DNA of 64,000 nucleotides from Heligmosomoides polygyrus polygyrus (GCA_947396885.1 OX377205.1:58934969-58998968), one strand, 5' to 3'; counted from the first letter of the stretch, positions 45,301 through 57,252 are shown. Translations and numbers: made by a program. The notes: generated by a model from the sequence alone, not told the origin.

Positions 45301-46018
45301 CCGCAGCACCCAATCACAGAATGACAGCACGGTTCGAAACCCAAGAAAAGGAAAAGCTGCCTTCGCAAAACCATCGTGAGTAACCTGTGAAAATATTTGG
45401 TCTGTGCCGAATGTTTTCACATGCCTATTCCCGCTCCTTGGCAGCACTAAACTAATACTAAAAAAGTGCTGTGGTTTTTATACTTTTTTATACTCTTTCT
45501 TGCACGTTTTCTAGAAGTGAGCAGATCGTGTCCTAAGATCCTTAGAAAGCTGAACGCACACGTGAGTTAGTGCAGAAGCTCTTTTACCGACTTTAGTCCC
45601 ATGTTTCTCGTTAGCAACGTGTCTTAATGAAATAAATTCTGCAAAGTTGAAGTGGATCGGTCGAACTGTAACTAAGCCATAAACTTGAACATTGGAGCAA
45701 CAGACGTAATTCGTCACCTCGAACCCACTGCATGTCAGGGTTTCATCTGCTGAGTTGCATTTTCTTCACTTTTGAAGGGACTAAAACCAGTTCTGCAGAC
45801 AGGTAGGCAACCCGGCTTTCACCAATCCATAGTAAGCTTATCGGGGCTTATCACACTGGCGATAAGACAAGTCGAGTTGCTCCGGATCAGGTCGAAGGCT
45901 TCTCCCAAGTGCACACTTTACGCAAAAAATTTTAAAGATTGTTTTTCTGAATTTGCGCCTTTGCATCACTCTCTTTCAAAAAACTGATGCTACAGATTTC
46001 TTTCTCAAGAAAGGAGCT
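42390..46018. repeat. mosaic repeat family D, copy A
   Basis: 42640-42971 plus 44799-46018 match, in inverted order, 61726-63275, nearly identically in the second part. 42400-42620 matches 51640-51860 inverted. It contains a 103-codon minus frame (45136-45447) kept open in the second copy (62293-62604) with two changes, but I recognise no domain. Marker text: AGCGCCGCTTTCTAATAAAA. The nature of the family is unknown. Confidence 0.6.
42972..44798. mobile_element. 1.83-kb foldback element inserted in family D
   Basis: Arms of about 612 bp (42972-43583 and 44187-44798) are inverted copies starting TCTTTGTACGACTCTAGGCA. The second copy of family D has no insertion here: its complement reads GTATTGCTACAATACC. 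The filled site reads GTATTGCAA...TACAATACC, fitting insertion at TA with one later change. The 600-bp spacer has no transposase I can recognise. Confidence 0.8.
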
Positions 46019-46554
46019 TTTCAGCATATATTCTTATGTCGATCCGAAATGATCGATATTCGGACATTCTACTGAGACCTGAAGCGAGCTCAGTCAAGCA
46101 TGAGACCGCTACTCGACCTGAGCCCGACGCCTCTCGCACCGACCTTCCTCCTCGCACCATGGTGTGAGGCCCAGCGAAAACAGATCATTGCCACAATGCA
46201 ATAGGACCTTGACTAGCCGGGAATCTATACAATCGTGGTTTCTTCAGTATCGGCATTATATTCATGATTTTTCATTGCTTTTAATATTTTCTCGATTTTC
46301 TCCCGTGCAAGTTCTTCACCTCTTCTTGGAATGAGGCAGATTAAACTACAGACTCTATGAGATGGTTAGAATAATTTTTAGTTTAAGGAAAATTTTGTAT
46401 AACATTTTTGAATTTTTTTAGTTTACCTTTTAAGCTGAAATTCTCTTTAATACTTTTTTCCCGAGTACAAGTTTTTCACTTCATTTGCTACGCTATTTAT
46501 TTCTAAATAAGAGTTTATTTCTAATCAAGTTTCGGAGGCCTGTGTTGTGCATTC

Positions 46555-46840
46555 GGAGAAGGCGCAGATTGTCGCGTACATTCCGTATCAGGGTCTAAAG
46601 GTTTGCGAGTCTGTCGGGCCAACTGAGCCACCTCCCATCCCTTGGGGCTGATGAATTGGCGTTAGATCTCCCTGAGGTATAATAGAACATCCACTTACCA
46701 CATCGCCACTGCAAATCATAGTATAGGTTGATTACACATTCAAATTGCCTCCACAATATCCCGTTGAAGCATTTAGATTGCATGGCGCTATTAAGTAAAG
46801 CCAATAAATTAATGAAGCTCTTTTTCCTTTACTTTTTATG
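46555..46840 (-). repeat. short interspersed repeat family B, tRNA-like head on minus
   Basis: Minus strand contains GTGGCTCAGTTGG, a perfect A-box fit; the plus strand shares CCACTGCAAATCATAGTAT and GCCTCCACAATATCCCGT with the 15.6-kb copy. Confidence 0.5.
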
Positions 46841-48380
46841 AACATGTTGTTGCACATTAAGCGTTGATTGGAAGATTATACGAGGCAGAGAATTAGACAT
46901 TACTTAGCCATACCGCGAGGCAGATGGTGTGGTCCATATATTGGTCACACAATCTGTCTCGCGGTTAACTGTCCAGGATTGTTGCCTGCACAGAAACCCT
47001 GAAACTTCAAGACCTAAAGCAATCTAAACACTTACAAAAACGAAATACCTACGAAGAAGCTGTTCCGTCCGTCTGTCCTTATTCCAATCAATCGTCCGTC
47101 CAGGCAAATTACGACTTTTAATTTATTACTTACCCTCAAAATAAAAGTTTTATAAAATTATTCCACTTGTTAGGGTGGGTGAGCTAAAAAATATAGATCT
47201 CCAAAACAAATTATGTCTTCACTCCTTATGCTTACGACCTGTCAGAGGGACGTAAGGTGTATTCGGGAGGAAGTTATACAACGCGAAATATGCCGTGACA
47301 TGACTCTCAGTCAGATATCGTTCGCCCGTTCGGCCGGAAAACATGCCCGCATCAGGTTTTGTTTAGAGGAGGACTGTTTAGTGGACTGTTTTAGAGGACG
47401 CGTGCGCTACCAAATTTCCTACAGATCATGATGCTAAGATTTTATTGTGCGATCCAACGGCAGGTGTAAGAGTGTTGCTCAATGTTTGGACACGTCACAA
47501 AGCAGTAGGTAGCACGCAGTAGAGGAGTCAGAGAAAGCTTTGAAAGCTAGAAGAAGTTAATCTTATTTTTCATCATCATTTCGGTCACGATCGTACATTC
47601 ATGCAGCGAAACCCCAGAGGTCAACAGTTTGTAACCACCAAATAATTTTAAAAAGACGAGCAATGCGGTGCAGTATGCAGAAGCACGGCTTTCAAGCGCA
47701 TCGAGGATCATACCAAATATCGATTCATTTGCGTTAAATTTCGACGCTGCTCTTAAGTCGTCGAAGTCTTTTATCCATTACAACCTGATCATTTTCTTGT
47801 AAATCTCAATTGGCCCCATACGGCAGATCCTCCGCAGGTTTGAATCTACACCTGTGCAAGCCGTTTATACACCAAGGTAAAATCCATCATCCGAAGGAAA
47901 AGCTTTTTATGGCTCTTTTACGAAAGCACATCGTGGCGACTATACATTAGCGTTCGGTAATCCAGGTGTAGGAATAGTTTAACTTCTACGACTGCTGCTT
48001 CTGCAGTAGGTGCATAAGCTGTAAATTGAAAATCTGCCGTATTCACGTCGAATTGAACAGTTTTCAAATCAAATTGGACACTCTTTTAAGATAGCCTAAG
48101 ACTTTTGAAAGCAAAGCGACAAACTCTTCCAAATCGAAATGAGCTTATTCAACATTAGATTAGAAACTCTCCAAAAAGGTTAGAATAATTTTTTTTAGTA
48201 CAGCTTTCTTTGAAGTTTTAATTTATCTACCCAATAAGTGAACACATTGTTTGAAATTTTACAAAACTCTTATTTTTGATGAAAGGCGGCTATTTTTAAG
48301 CACTATAAGAAAGAGATTACGCCATGTTCTCTTCCAAGACGTCGCGATTTTTATTCACTTGATAGTAGAATTTCTGCTTA
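46841..48380. other. unassigned; one 19-bp stem hairpin
   Basis: 46913-46964 folds: CCGCGAGGCAGATGGTGTG with CACACAATCTGTCTCGCGG. Otherwise no gene supported. Confidence 0.4.
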
Positions 48381-48551
48381 AAATGTAAACTAAAAAAATT
48401 CAAAAATGTTATACAAAATTTTCCTTAAACCAAAAATTATTCTAACATCTCCTAGAGTCTGTAGTTTAATCTGCCTCATTCCAAGAAGAGGTGAAGAACT
48501 TTCACGGGAAAAATATTAAAAACAATGAAAATCGTGAATGTAATACTATTA

Positions 48552-49451
48552 GGGGGGGCCAAAAGTAATGAGACAAAATGAAAAAAAATCTTTATCTCCT
48601 TATAACTCAATTACAACTCAACGATGCTGAGGAGTGCATTTGCCATTAAGGGCAAGGACCTTGCTGCCATCGCTCAGCCCACTTCCTGATCCCATCCTTC
48701 CAGAACTGCTTGAGCCTGGTGTTGATCAACTGCTCGATATGGTTGTCAAGGACTGCTTGGGTTCTTGTGTCCCTTCCGACTAGGAAGTCCTGTAGGCTCA
48801 AGTAGTAGTGGTAGTTGCATGGAGAGATGTCCAGCGAATACGGTGGGTGAGGCATGTGAACGTAGCCCAGCTGGCCAAGCTTATCCGTGCTTACTTGTTC
48901 CCGATGGGGTGCGGCGTTGTCGAAGAGGAGAACCTTCTTGAAGCGCTGCGAATGAATAAGAGCGAGTCGCCCGCCCATCTCCTCTATTTCGTTCACCATG
49001 GCCTTGGAGTTCATCGCGGTGCTCTTGGGAAACAGCTTCCGGTAAACCGATCCATGGGCGCAGACCCAAAAGCTCCAAAGATGCTTCTCGCCGTGAACAT
49101 CTCGCCGAACGAAGGTCGGTAACAATTCACCAGGCCTCACCCAGACTCGCTGCTTGGCAGGGTTAAGGTAGAAGACGTACTTCTCATCTTGCGTGAATAT
49201 TGAGCCCAGGCTGCCCGGGGTTGGGAATTGGGGGAGATTTGAGCGACACAGGTCGACTCGTCAGACTGGGGTTTCGGCGTGAGACAGGCTGGGGTTTTTG
49301 GCATGCTTCTGGAAAGGGCGGAAGTGGTAACTTTTCAGATGGGCTTCAGTAAGTAGCATACAAACATACAAATACAACAAGCACGAAACCAGACTCCAGC
49401 CACGAGATATATGGACACGGCATGGGGTGTCTCATTACTTTTGGCCCCCCC
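48552..49451 (-). mobile_element. mariner with perfect 24-bp TIRs, shortened
   Basis: GGGGGGGCCAAAAGTAATGA plus GACA on the left is perfectly mirrored at 49428-49451, and TA flanks both sides (48550-48551, 49452-49453). The related arm at 46240 lacks it, which gives an empty site. At 900 bp it is shorter than a full mariner (about 1.3 kb). Confidence 0.9.
48646..49262 (-). pseudogene. mariner transposase, catalytic half, DD34N
   Basis: Open from a TGA near 49262. Motifs: IFTQDEKYVFY (first Asp), VLLFDNAAPH (second Asp), HPPYSLDISPCNYHYYL (third position). The usual PSDYH reads PCNYH, so the third Asp is Asn, 34 residues after the second. The N-terminal helix-turn-helix half is missing, in line with the short element. 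There is no ATG at the front. Unlikely to be active. Confidence 0.85.
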
Positions 49452-49745
49452 TAATAATACTGAAGAAACCATTTTTGTATCGTTTCCCGGCTAGCCGATG
49501 TTCTATTGCATCGTGGCAACGATGCATTTCCGCTGGGCCTCACACCGAGGAAGGAAGGTCGGCGACCCAACGAGAGGCGTCGGGCTAAGGTCGAGTAGCG
49601 GTCTCAGGCTCGACTGAGCTCGCTTCAGGTCTCAGTAAAATGTCCAAATATCGATCATCTGGGATCGGCATCAGAATATGAAAAGCTTCTTTCTTGAGAA
49701 AGAAATCTGTAGCATTAGTTTGTTTTGAAAGAGAGTGATGCAAAG

Positions 49746-50050
49746 AGAGTGATTTCCTCTGAATAGCTGAGGTGGTCGGGTCGTGATCACCGGTTTTGCC
49801 CAAACTTCGTATAGGGGCTGTGGGTCACTCGGAATGATGCCTAAGTTCATTTGGACGATTATGGCAGGGGACCACTCATACCGATAACTGAGGGTGATCG
49901 GTGATCCTGGCTCGACCACCCTCAAATAGGAAGTAACCTATTGAAATCGGCGAAATTTTCACAAACGGATGTCGGATTCGTAATCAGCGCCCCAAACAAC
50001 CCCTTAGATGGTTTTGGACAAAGTTTGGACGAAAAAATTCGGCCAACTTC
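49746..50050. other. unassigned spacer
   Basis: Short sequence between the inverted repeat and the 680-bp tandem units; no gene. Confidence 0.35.
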
Positions 50051-50054
50051 GAAA

Positions 50055-51420
50055 CTGTCGTTTTTCGATGACGTCATCGTCCTCTCAGGTTCGGTCACGA
50101 GCGCCCTCGACCTCGACGCGAAATTGTCAAAAAACCGATTTTTACGAATTTAGACGAGATTCACACCGTTCGATAGAGCTTTTATTGCTGAGCAGAAAGT
50201 TGCCATCGCGAGTGTCCGAAACTCAAATACGGGCGAGTAATGGCGGAAGAAAGCTCACCGCTGCTTTCCGCCGCTCTGAAATGTCAGCTGGGACTAAGGC
50301 AGCTTAGGAAGCTGGGGAGTTCTGGGTATTTCATAATAAAGTACCTTAACCGGTTTGCTTGCCTACACATTCGTAGGCCGTTAGCACATTGCGTCTTTCC
50401 ACAGTGGTCGTCTGAATTCAGAAAAAATCGTGTCACGCAAGCTTAACCTGCATTTTCGCACCACTGTAACCTTGCCCTTTCTTAGGCTACATCGCTGCGC
50501 TTTAGCTTTCTATTAGAACTTCTTACTGACTACAAAATCCACAAGCTGTAGCCGGAAAGATTCAAACTTGACACAGTTATCGCGCTCCAAACACGCCAGC
50601 TCGTGCAATTCGGCACATCAACAATAGATGTTCTCCGCGCCCTTACTCGCTCACATCACAGTTCTCGCTACTCTAAGTGTACACCATTTCACTTACCATC
50701 AAAAGCGCTATCGAATGGTACCCAACCTGGCCAAATTCGAAAATACTGATTTTCGGTGACGTCATCGTCCCTACGCTGCGGCCTCGTCTCCGATGCGAAA
50801 TTGTTAAAAATCGATTTCTCCAAAATTGGACGTAATTGACACCGTTCGATAGAGATCATCGAGGTGAACGAAACGGTGTCATTGCGAATGCCGAAAACTC
50901 AAGGACGGAAGGAGTAGGGGCGGAAAAAGCTTCACTGTTGCCGTCCGCCGCTCTAAAACGGCAGCTGTAACTAACGCAGGTTAGGCAGCTGGAGAGTTGG
51001 GAGCCCTTCCTCGTAAAGTACTTAAAGTGATCTGCCAGCCTATGCATTTGTAAGCCGTTAGCTCATCGCCTTTTCCCGCAGTGATCGACTGAAATCGAAA
51101 AAAATTTAAGATAGCCCGACCTGTATTTTCGCACCGCCGTAACTTTGTAAGTTTTTCGGCTACATTGCCGTGCTTTGGCGAACTGCTAGAGTTTCATACT
51201 CACTATAAAATCCACAAGCTGCAGCCGAAAGGGTTCACAATTGACAGAGTTATCGCGCTCCAAACACGCTCGCGCATGCAATTTGCGAGCGGTCGCGCCC
51301 ACTCGATTGATAGGTTCGGCTCAATATGCATTGTTCACTGTGCACTCCAAATGCAAGCTGGGCAGTGCTAGAGCAAATTCTGAGTAGGGCTACTGGGAAT
51401 TTCTGATAACACTCCTCAAA
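50055..51420. repeat. two tandem units of about 680 bp
   Basis: Unit 1 at 50055-50735 and unit 2 at 50736-51420 share GATGACGTCATCGTCC-like, ACACCGTTCGATAGAG, CAAAATCCACAAGCTG and GTTATCGCGCTCCAAACACG blocks. They are diverged, so the duplication is old. Related text also lies near 61640-61700. Confidence 0.75.
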
Positions 51421-51650
51421 CTCTCACTCTACAAGCTGTCGCGCCCACTCGATTGATAGGATCGTTTCTATATGCACTGTTCACGGCGCATTCCGAAGGC
51501 AAAATTAACAGTCTTAGAGCAATTTCTGAGTAGAAAGGCTAGGAATTTCCGTTAAAGCTTCCCATACACTCGCTTTACAAGCTCTCGTTCGTTCTACAGG
51601 CTGTCGCGCCCACTCGAGTGATTTTGTCGGGCCTATATGCATTTTTCACA
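51289..51650. repeat. three units of about 150-165 bp
   Basis: GTCGCGCCCACTCGATTGAT begins units at about 51292, 51438 and 51605. Two inverted relatives lie at about 61430-61480 and 61580-61630. Confidence 0.65.
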
Positions 51651-51985
51651 GCAGGTCATGCCTGTAGTTAGTTCCAATCCGTAGGCCGTGCTTGCCCAAA
51701 CGCATGGGTAGACTCCTTCCATCAGCCTTACGTCCAGAAGATGAGGACGCCGCGCTCTAAAGCGATTTGCATCCGGCACGACCCGTGGCGAGCGGAAAAC
51801 GGCGCTCCCCGGCGTCCTTTTGCGCCGCCTCTCATCTTTGGCGCCGCTTGCGCTTGTTGGACGCATGTCCGGTACTGTAGAGTCCTGCTCGGAGCCCCAA
51901 CTTGGAGCTTTCTGAAGAAATTGCACTTCAGACTGCTGACAGTTGCCTGGGAATGTTTAGGCCTACAGTACCGGACGCGTCTTTT
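51640..51985. repeat. family D fragment
   Basis: 51640-51860 is the inverted partner of 42400-42620. 51880-51970 (TCCTGCTCGGAGCCCCAACT, AGACTGCTGACAGTTGCC) matches 62450-62530. Confidence 0.6.
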
Positions 51986-52289
51986 GAATAGACGCCGAAA
52001 AAACCGCACTTTTGCGGTTTTTGCGTCTTTTTGCTAAAACTCACCCAAATGTCATCCATTTGAAAAACCAAGAATATATGTGAGCTCAGGAGATCGAGCT
52101 CTATCGTTGGGTATATACATTTCATATGAAAGATCAAAAATGGCCAAAATTGAAAACTTGCGCTCCATTGAGAAGGCCGGCCGCGGACGAGTTGTCGGCC
52201 GCAAAGCGTAGAAAACCGTAGCATGCTCACAATTCCTCTAATTTGAGGTTTTTTGAGAAAAGGTTCTCGTACAATAAGTCTCGCAGGTT

Positions 52290-52450
52290 GCTGACGAATA
52301 GCAACGCAACCCTCGCGGTCGTAGGAACCCTCGAGCTATTGGGGGGCACTGCGGTTGCTGTCCCGAACAGTAGGTGGATAGAAGGGGTAGCTCGTGTTGC
52401 CGGGCCGTTGCAAATTAGCAGTCGCCCTTCGGTTGCTATTGTGTTGCAGC
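52290..52450. mobile_element. possible 160-bp TIR element
   Basis: GCTGACGAATAGCAACGCAA near the left end faces GTTGCTATTGTGTTGCAGC at the right. The imperfect inverted ends and lack of coding text suggest a MITE, but no target duplication was found. Confidence 0.35.
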
Positions 52451-52482
52451 GTACCTTCGCACCCCGCTGCTTAGGGAGCCAG

Positions 52483-52858
52483 ATATCCGATATCCACGCA
52501 TATCCACGTATATCCAGGTGGCAGTAAATGCATATACGCATGTGTATATATGTGTATACATAAAGTATAATATACATATGTACATATACATATATACATA
52601 TATATATGTATACACATATACATGCATATGAACACACCATATATATGTACACATGCGTATATATGTATACATGTATGTGTGTACACATATATACGCATAT
52701 ATATAGTGTATTCATATACTTGTATATGTGTATAAATATACATGTATATATGTATATGTGCATATGTATGTATATATATGTATGGACATATATATATACA
52801 CATGCATGTATTTACTGCCACCTCGATATATCGATATACGTTTATATCGATATACCTG
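52483..52858. repeat. AT-rich low-complexity element with inverted ends
   Basis: The centre (about 52530-52800) is made of ATATGT/ACATAT-type hexamers. It is bounded by CCAGGTGGCAGTAAATGCAT and the complement ATGTATTTACTGCCACCT, with GATATC-rich text outside. Both strands read as long open frames only because of the repeat. Confidence 0.7.
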
Positions 52859-52859
52859 G

Positions 52860-54055
52860 TCATTTCAATGCAAAGCGACAATCTCACAACACAATTTTTA
52901 AAATACAAATTTATTAATGTAATCGCATTTATTACCAATAAAGTAGCAAAATATACAAATGTGCAGATATATAAAAAATTGAGGAGTCTAAAATAAAAAT
53001 AAGAGAAGACCTAAAAAATAAGAATAAGAGAGACCAAACGCATGTAAGTGAGAACCTAGCAGAGATTACACGTGAGAACCGAGGAATGGCGAATAAGGCT
53101 ACGTGGTCACTGGGAATTCATTGGAAAAAAATCTAGTACACACAACAACTTCAAGTTTAAAGAAAAGGCACTAGAAGGCGCTAGCGACAAGCTACATAAC
53201 AGTACTACATAACAATAAAATGAACATGATAATAGAGATGAAGAAAAAGAAGCAAGTTTAGAATCATGAGAAAACGTTAAACTCTACTCAATTTTTTCAA
53301 CTTTCTGAAATTCGTCCCAATTTTTAGTCAACTTTTTATTCAACTTTTTGCTCATTTATTTTAGCAAAGTTTTTGTAACGTAACCGCATTTAGAAATTTT
53401 GGACGAGATTTCAATTTCAAAACAGATTAATGCACAAGTACCGTCCCGTAACGTAGTGTTTGGCTAGAATTTAGGTAGCGTAACGTTAACCCGACGGAGA
53501 GGTGTGAAGACGAAATCGGAGATGAGGCACCGAACCGAGGAGGAGCGACTGGAAGAAGTTCACCTGTGAAGAAGCTTAATCGAAATGTGGATGGCGTGCG
53601 AATTTGCTGGAATGCTAGAAGCTGTACCGCTTCGGACAACTTCCCACATACGGGAACTAACTAGCGAACTAGACGAATTAACTTAACAAAAATTCGGTTT
53701 CCTGAAGCTGAGACATATAATTGAGAAATGGAAAAGTATGGAAACGCATCGATTATTAGCGAAATTCAGGCTTACGTAATCTCGAAATTAACGCCAAAAA
53801 TTGCCGAATATAAAAGTCGCTACAAAATTGATTAGCGTCAAAAAATGCTAAAAAAGTGTCAGTGCAAAACTGATTAGTGTCAAAAATTTCCGAAAATAAA
53901 TCTTTCTACAAAATTTGAGTAGACATAAAATTAAACACACAAGAAAGAGCAAAAGGAATACAATGAGGATGCAGAGTCGAAGGCAACAAGATGAGGAAAA
54001 CGAATCGTTGAGCTCTCACATGTATTGCACTCCTCCTGAAGGGGCAGCATGGTAC
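52860..54055. other. unassigned, AT-rich; downstream flank of the gene trio
   Basis: No gene found on either strand. It should contain the 3' UTR and poly(A) site of the gene ending at 54059; on the minus strand AATAAA-like text occurs in 53890-53940 and 53200-53230 is A-rich, but I cannot choose one. Confidence 0.4.
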
Positions 54056-54058
54056 AGT

Positions 54059-56221
54059 CTACTCGACGGTTTGGTCGTCGTCCTCGTCATCCAGAAAGCG
54101 GCGTGGCGGTCTGTTTCGTGGTTGCGTGGCGTCGGCGTGTATTACTTTCACCTTCTGAAAAAAGATGAATTAACGAATTTCTAACCACCCTGGAAAAATT
54201 CCTCTAAGGACAGGAAGACGCACCGGAGCCGGGACTAGACGGCCGTGTTCGTCCAGCACATACTTGCGAAGATCTCTCCTAAAAATACAAGTTTGATTAA
54301 GCAGATTGATACCCCGAAGCAAATAGCAGACGACTTACAGCGCTCGTTGCAAGGCGCCCTTGACGAGCAGTTTCCAACGCCTCCGAGCGGTTTTCCGCTC
54401 CACCAGCACGGCGCTCCTCTCATCATCGGTGTTTCCCAACGTATTCCAGTAGCTGAATACAACAAATTGTATTTTTAGTTGGGAAAACTGTTAAGTTATG
54501 TAGGAAAACTAACGCGGTGGGGTGTTCCTTCAGCGCATCCACAGAACGGAGGAGTTCCCCAGCGCCAAGTCGCATGCCATCCAGGCATATTCCTACATAA
54601 ATGTAGAAAGTTGAACTTGAGCAGACATAATCAAAGAGGACAGGAAGTGACATGAGGAGGTACCTATGAGCGGCTGCGCAATTTCCTGAGGGAGATCTAG
54701 CAAGCGCTCACTTTTCGCGCAAGTGTTGGAGAGGCGCACTGCGTACCTCTGGATCAGCTCCGGGGGGTCGCAAGCCTAGAAAACCGTGTTGAATAAGATT
54801 GGTGTAGGAGATTGTACTGTGCCAAAGCATGTGGAGGGAACAGACACTGCTAACCGTCTTGAGGAATTTCCTAAAGAAATCAACGCAGGACACGACGTGG
54901 TCGTTGGGCCTGCCGCGGCCAGAGCGAATCCAGGATTCCATACACTTATTCAAGTCCGCGTTCTGTAATGTTAATCAATGTTGTTCACTTAGGGACCCCC
55001 AGGAAAGGTGGTACACCGACCTTGAAGCGGGCGTTGGGCATGTCTGCAAAATCAGTCACCCGCAGCTGAGGCAGACGCCATTGTTGCGTGACGTTTTCGA
55101 ACGCCAAAGTCGTCGGCTCCGGCAGCTTCTCGTCCTCGGAGCACTTATTCATCAAGGAGACGTCGACTTCATTAAGTTGGTGCTCAATGCGGTCCAGTCT
55201 TATGAGACAGGAATCGAGCTGAGAAGGTGGATCTTTAGCGTTAGGACTAGCGAAGGAACAAGTGTCAGTTTAACATTCTCACCACCGCCGAAAGTCCCAA
55301 TGTCGTGGCGGCGAGCTCCTCAAGAACGGTGAGCCATCGTCGTCCTGTAATGTCCGCGGGCTCCGGGATGTGCGAAAGGGTTCTCGAGATATTTTTCGGC
55401 TCTTCGACATCGAGACGTATGTCGTGCATAGAGTTCGCAACGAATGTCTGTAGTGAAATATGGTTCGGTTGGTTTTGTTTTTCTTGATTAGTAGAATAAA
55501 TGACGTGAAACTGACGTTGTAGTCCGCGCCGATGTCGTGCCGACTAATTGTTCTTCCAAGAGCCCCCACGGGGAGCTTTTCCTACGACTTCAGCAGGCGA
55601 CTCGCCCGCTCAGCAAAACCTCGGGGCCCAAGATAGGAGTCGTGTGTCGTCGGCGCCGTGTAGGCATCTGATTATAATGTTCATAAGGTGTGATGTGTAT
55701 ATGATGTGCAATATTTATATTTAACTGTGCGAATGAAGTGGAGGGAATCCACCCACCGTCATCATAATCTTTGCGACTTCTGCACGATCGTTTGCAATGC
55801 GGCGGAGATGTGGAGCCCTCCGAGATCCTCCTCTGAGAAAGGATGTGAACAGTTGCACGAAGCATCTCTTATTTTCGTCTTTCTTAGCATCTATTTCTTA
55901 GCATATTTTGTATTTTTGTTTATCGTTATCATGGACGAACCTTCTTTCTTAATGGCTGGGTAATGAGCGAAGAAGCTTGAGAAGAGGTCAGCGAACTCAG
56001 AGAACTCGGTGGTGCTTCCATCAGAGCCTCCAGTGTGTCCTCCGTATCGTTCTCAAATAAATCGTATTCGGAGTCGCTCGATAAAGTAGAAATCGTCCTC
56101 GCTGGCGTTCTCTGTGACTGCGTTCTCGAATGGGTTGCCCGTGGTGTTGACGTGCGCCTCTGGACGGGAGCATTCCGACCATGCTCGATACCTTCTGCTC
56201 CGGTCTTTTAGCGGGTCGCAT
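54059..56221 (-). CDS. unknown multi-exon gene X
   Basis: Ten exons chain in frame: 55667-55620, 55581-55516, 55447-55283, 55218-55021, 54962-54855, 54775-54664, 54592-54514, 54452-54339, 54278-54224, 54154-54059 (346 residues from ATG 55667). All nine introns (38-79 bp) have GT-AG ends, e.g. GTAAGT at 54338 and TTTTTTCAG before 54154; phases agree throughout. Text includes RRWLTVLEELAATTLGLSAV, IRLDRIEHQLNEVDVSLM, RLGAGELLRSVDALKEHPTA and an acidic end FLDDEDDDQTVE. Upstream exons 56221-56192 (MRPAKRPEQK), 56159-55941 (Ser-rich, SDSEYDLFENDTEDTLEAL) and 55832-55757 look real, but do not join this frame without a TAG at 55587-55589. I recognise no domain. Confidence 0.75.
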
Positions 56222-56228
56222 ATCTAAC

Positions 56229-56231
56229 TCT
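56229..56231 (-). other. candidate trans-splice acceptor before gene X
   Basis: TTTATTACCTAG precedes AGTTAGAT and the ATG at 56221. It lies about 65 bp after the stop of gene Y, a spacing usual for nematode operons. Confidence 0.45.
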
Positions 56232-56295
56232 AGGTAATAAAGGACATGAGACGGAGCATGGTGCCACCCACTCAACAAGAAACTCGCATTTCCGT

Positions 56296-57252
56296 TCATG
56301 CTTTTTCTTGCAGAGTGGGAAGCAGCAAATTCTGTCTCATGTCGTTAATCGTCAGCGACGAAAGATATAGAAAAGATATGAAGGCGTTCAACTTGTCACC
56401 TCTCAAAACACAAACACTAATGGGGATAGAAATGCTTCATCACGGTATTTGAGAAACAAATAAATGCTCTCCAAAGCGAATAGTGACCGCTGGCGAGTAA
56501 ACGATGTTTCTATGGAATCGAAGAAGGGCCATGGCATCAGACTCGTCCAGCGAAGAGAATCGGACGGTGGAATGCACCGGGAAGTACCACTCAGCGCTTA
56601 GAATTTTCGCAGGCGGGAATCTGCGAAGAAGTCAGTCAGACCAGATGAGACAGAGCAAAAATGGGAACGGATTGAATGCCGACCTTTTCTTTTCTCCGGC
56701 TATAGCGTCACTGAGTTTAACGAAATCTCGATGACCCGTATTTTCGGCTTCGCGGCGGAGATCGTGAATGAGCTTCTTCTTCAAGACGAAGCTGAAGAGC
56801 AAAGTGCCATGAAAATTGCAAGGGACCGTATAATTGTATTAATTAACTACGTTACTTTTTGACTATAGTCTCTTCGCAATTCCTTGCTCCTGGGAAACTC
56901 GCAGCTGCAGTCTTCGATGCACCGATTCGGAACCACTGGACGTCCAGTGAAAAACGGACCCACATTCCGACATGTCTTCCAGAATGGAGTGGTCGATAAA
57001 ACACTGAATTCGATATCCTCATCGTCTTCAATCCACCGCCCCAAGAGGGTCGAAAAGCAAGGGACCTACGTGCGCTTTTAATGTGAACAACGTCTCAGAT
57101 ATCTCTCGCCATATGAATTTCATCCCGTAGGCGATCCGCCTTATGTGGTGCACGTCATCAGGTCTTAGTGCTGTGGATCTTTGCAGGAGACGTACAAGGA
57201 TCCAATACGCCAGAATGCCAATGCTTCCGATGGTTTTCGTGCAAAGGTTCAT
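56296..57252 (-). CDS. unknown five-exon gene Y
   Basis: Exons 57252-57070, 57003-56864, 56791-56684, 56620-56444 and 56401-56296 join in frame to 237 residues ending LLLPTLQEKA. Introns are 66, 72, 63 and 42 bp with GT-AG ends and pyrimidine-rich acceptors (GAATTCAG, CTCTTCAG, CTTCGCAG, GTTTTGAG). The start region has a hydrophobic stretch GSIGILAYWILVRLL (residues 9-23), perhaps a membrane or buried helix. Later text: GIAKRLY-FVLKKKLIHDL and NIVYSPAVTIRFGEHLFV. I do not recognise the family. It sits between Z and X on the same strand. Confidence 0.78.

Larger units (their letters stand above)
45965..49745. repeat. inverted repeat, arms about 500 bp
   Basis: 45965-46460 is mirrored by 48380-49745 once the mariner at 48552-49451 is removed; e.g. 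TTGGAATGAGGCAGATTAAA on the left against the complement TTTAATCTGCCTCATTCCAA. The loop (46460-48380) holds a short interspersed repeat and otherwise no gene. Confidence 0.7.

Noticed and set aside
45136..45447. 103-codon frame conserved in two copies of family D
   Set aside because: The copies are nearly identical overall, so an open frame is not evidence of selection; no domain.
52227..52938. Long Tyr/Ile-rich frames on both strands
   Set aside because: Translations of the hexamer repeat.
54829..55332. 167-codon plus frame
   Set aside because: Antisense to well-supported exons and introns of gene X.
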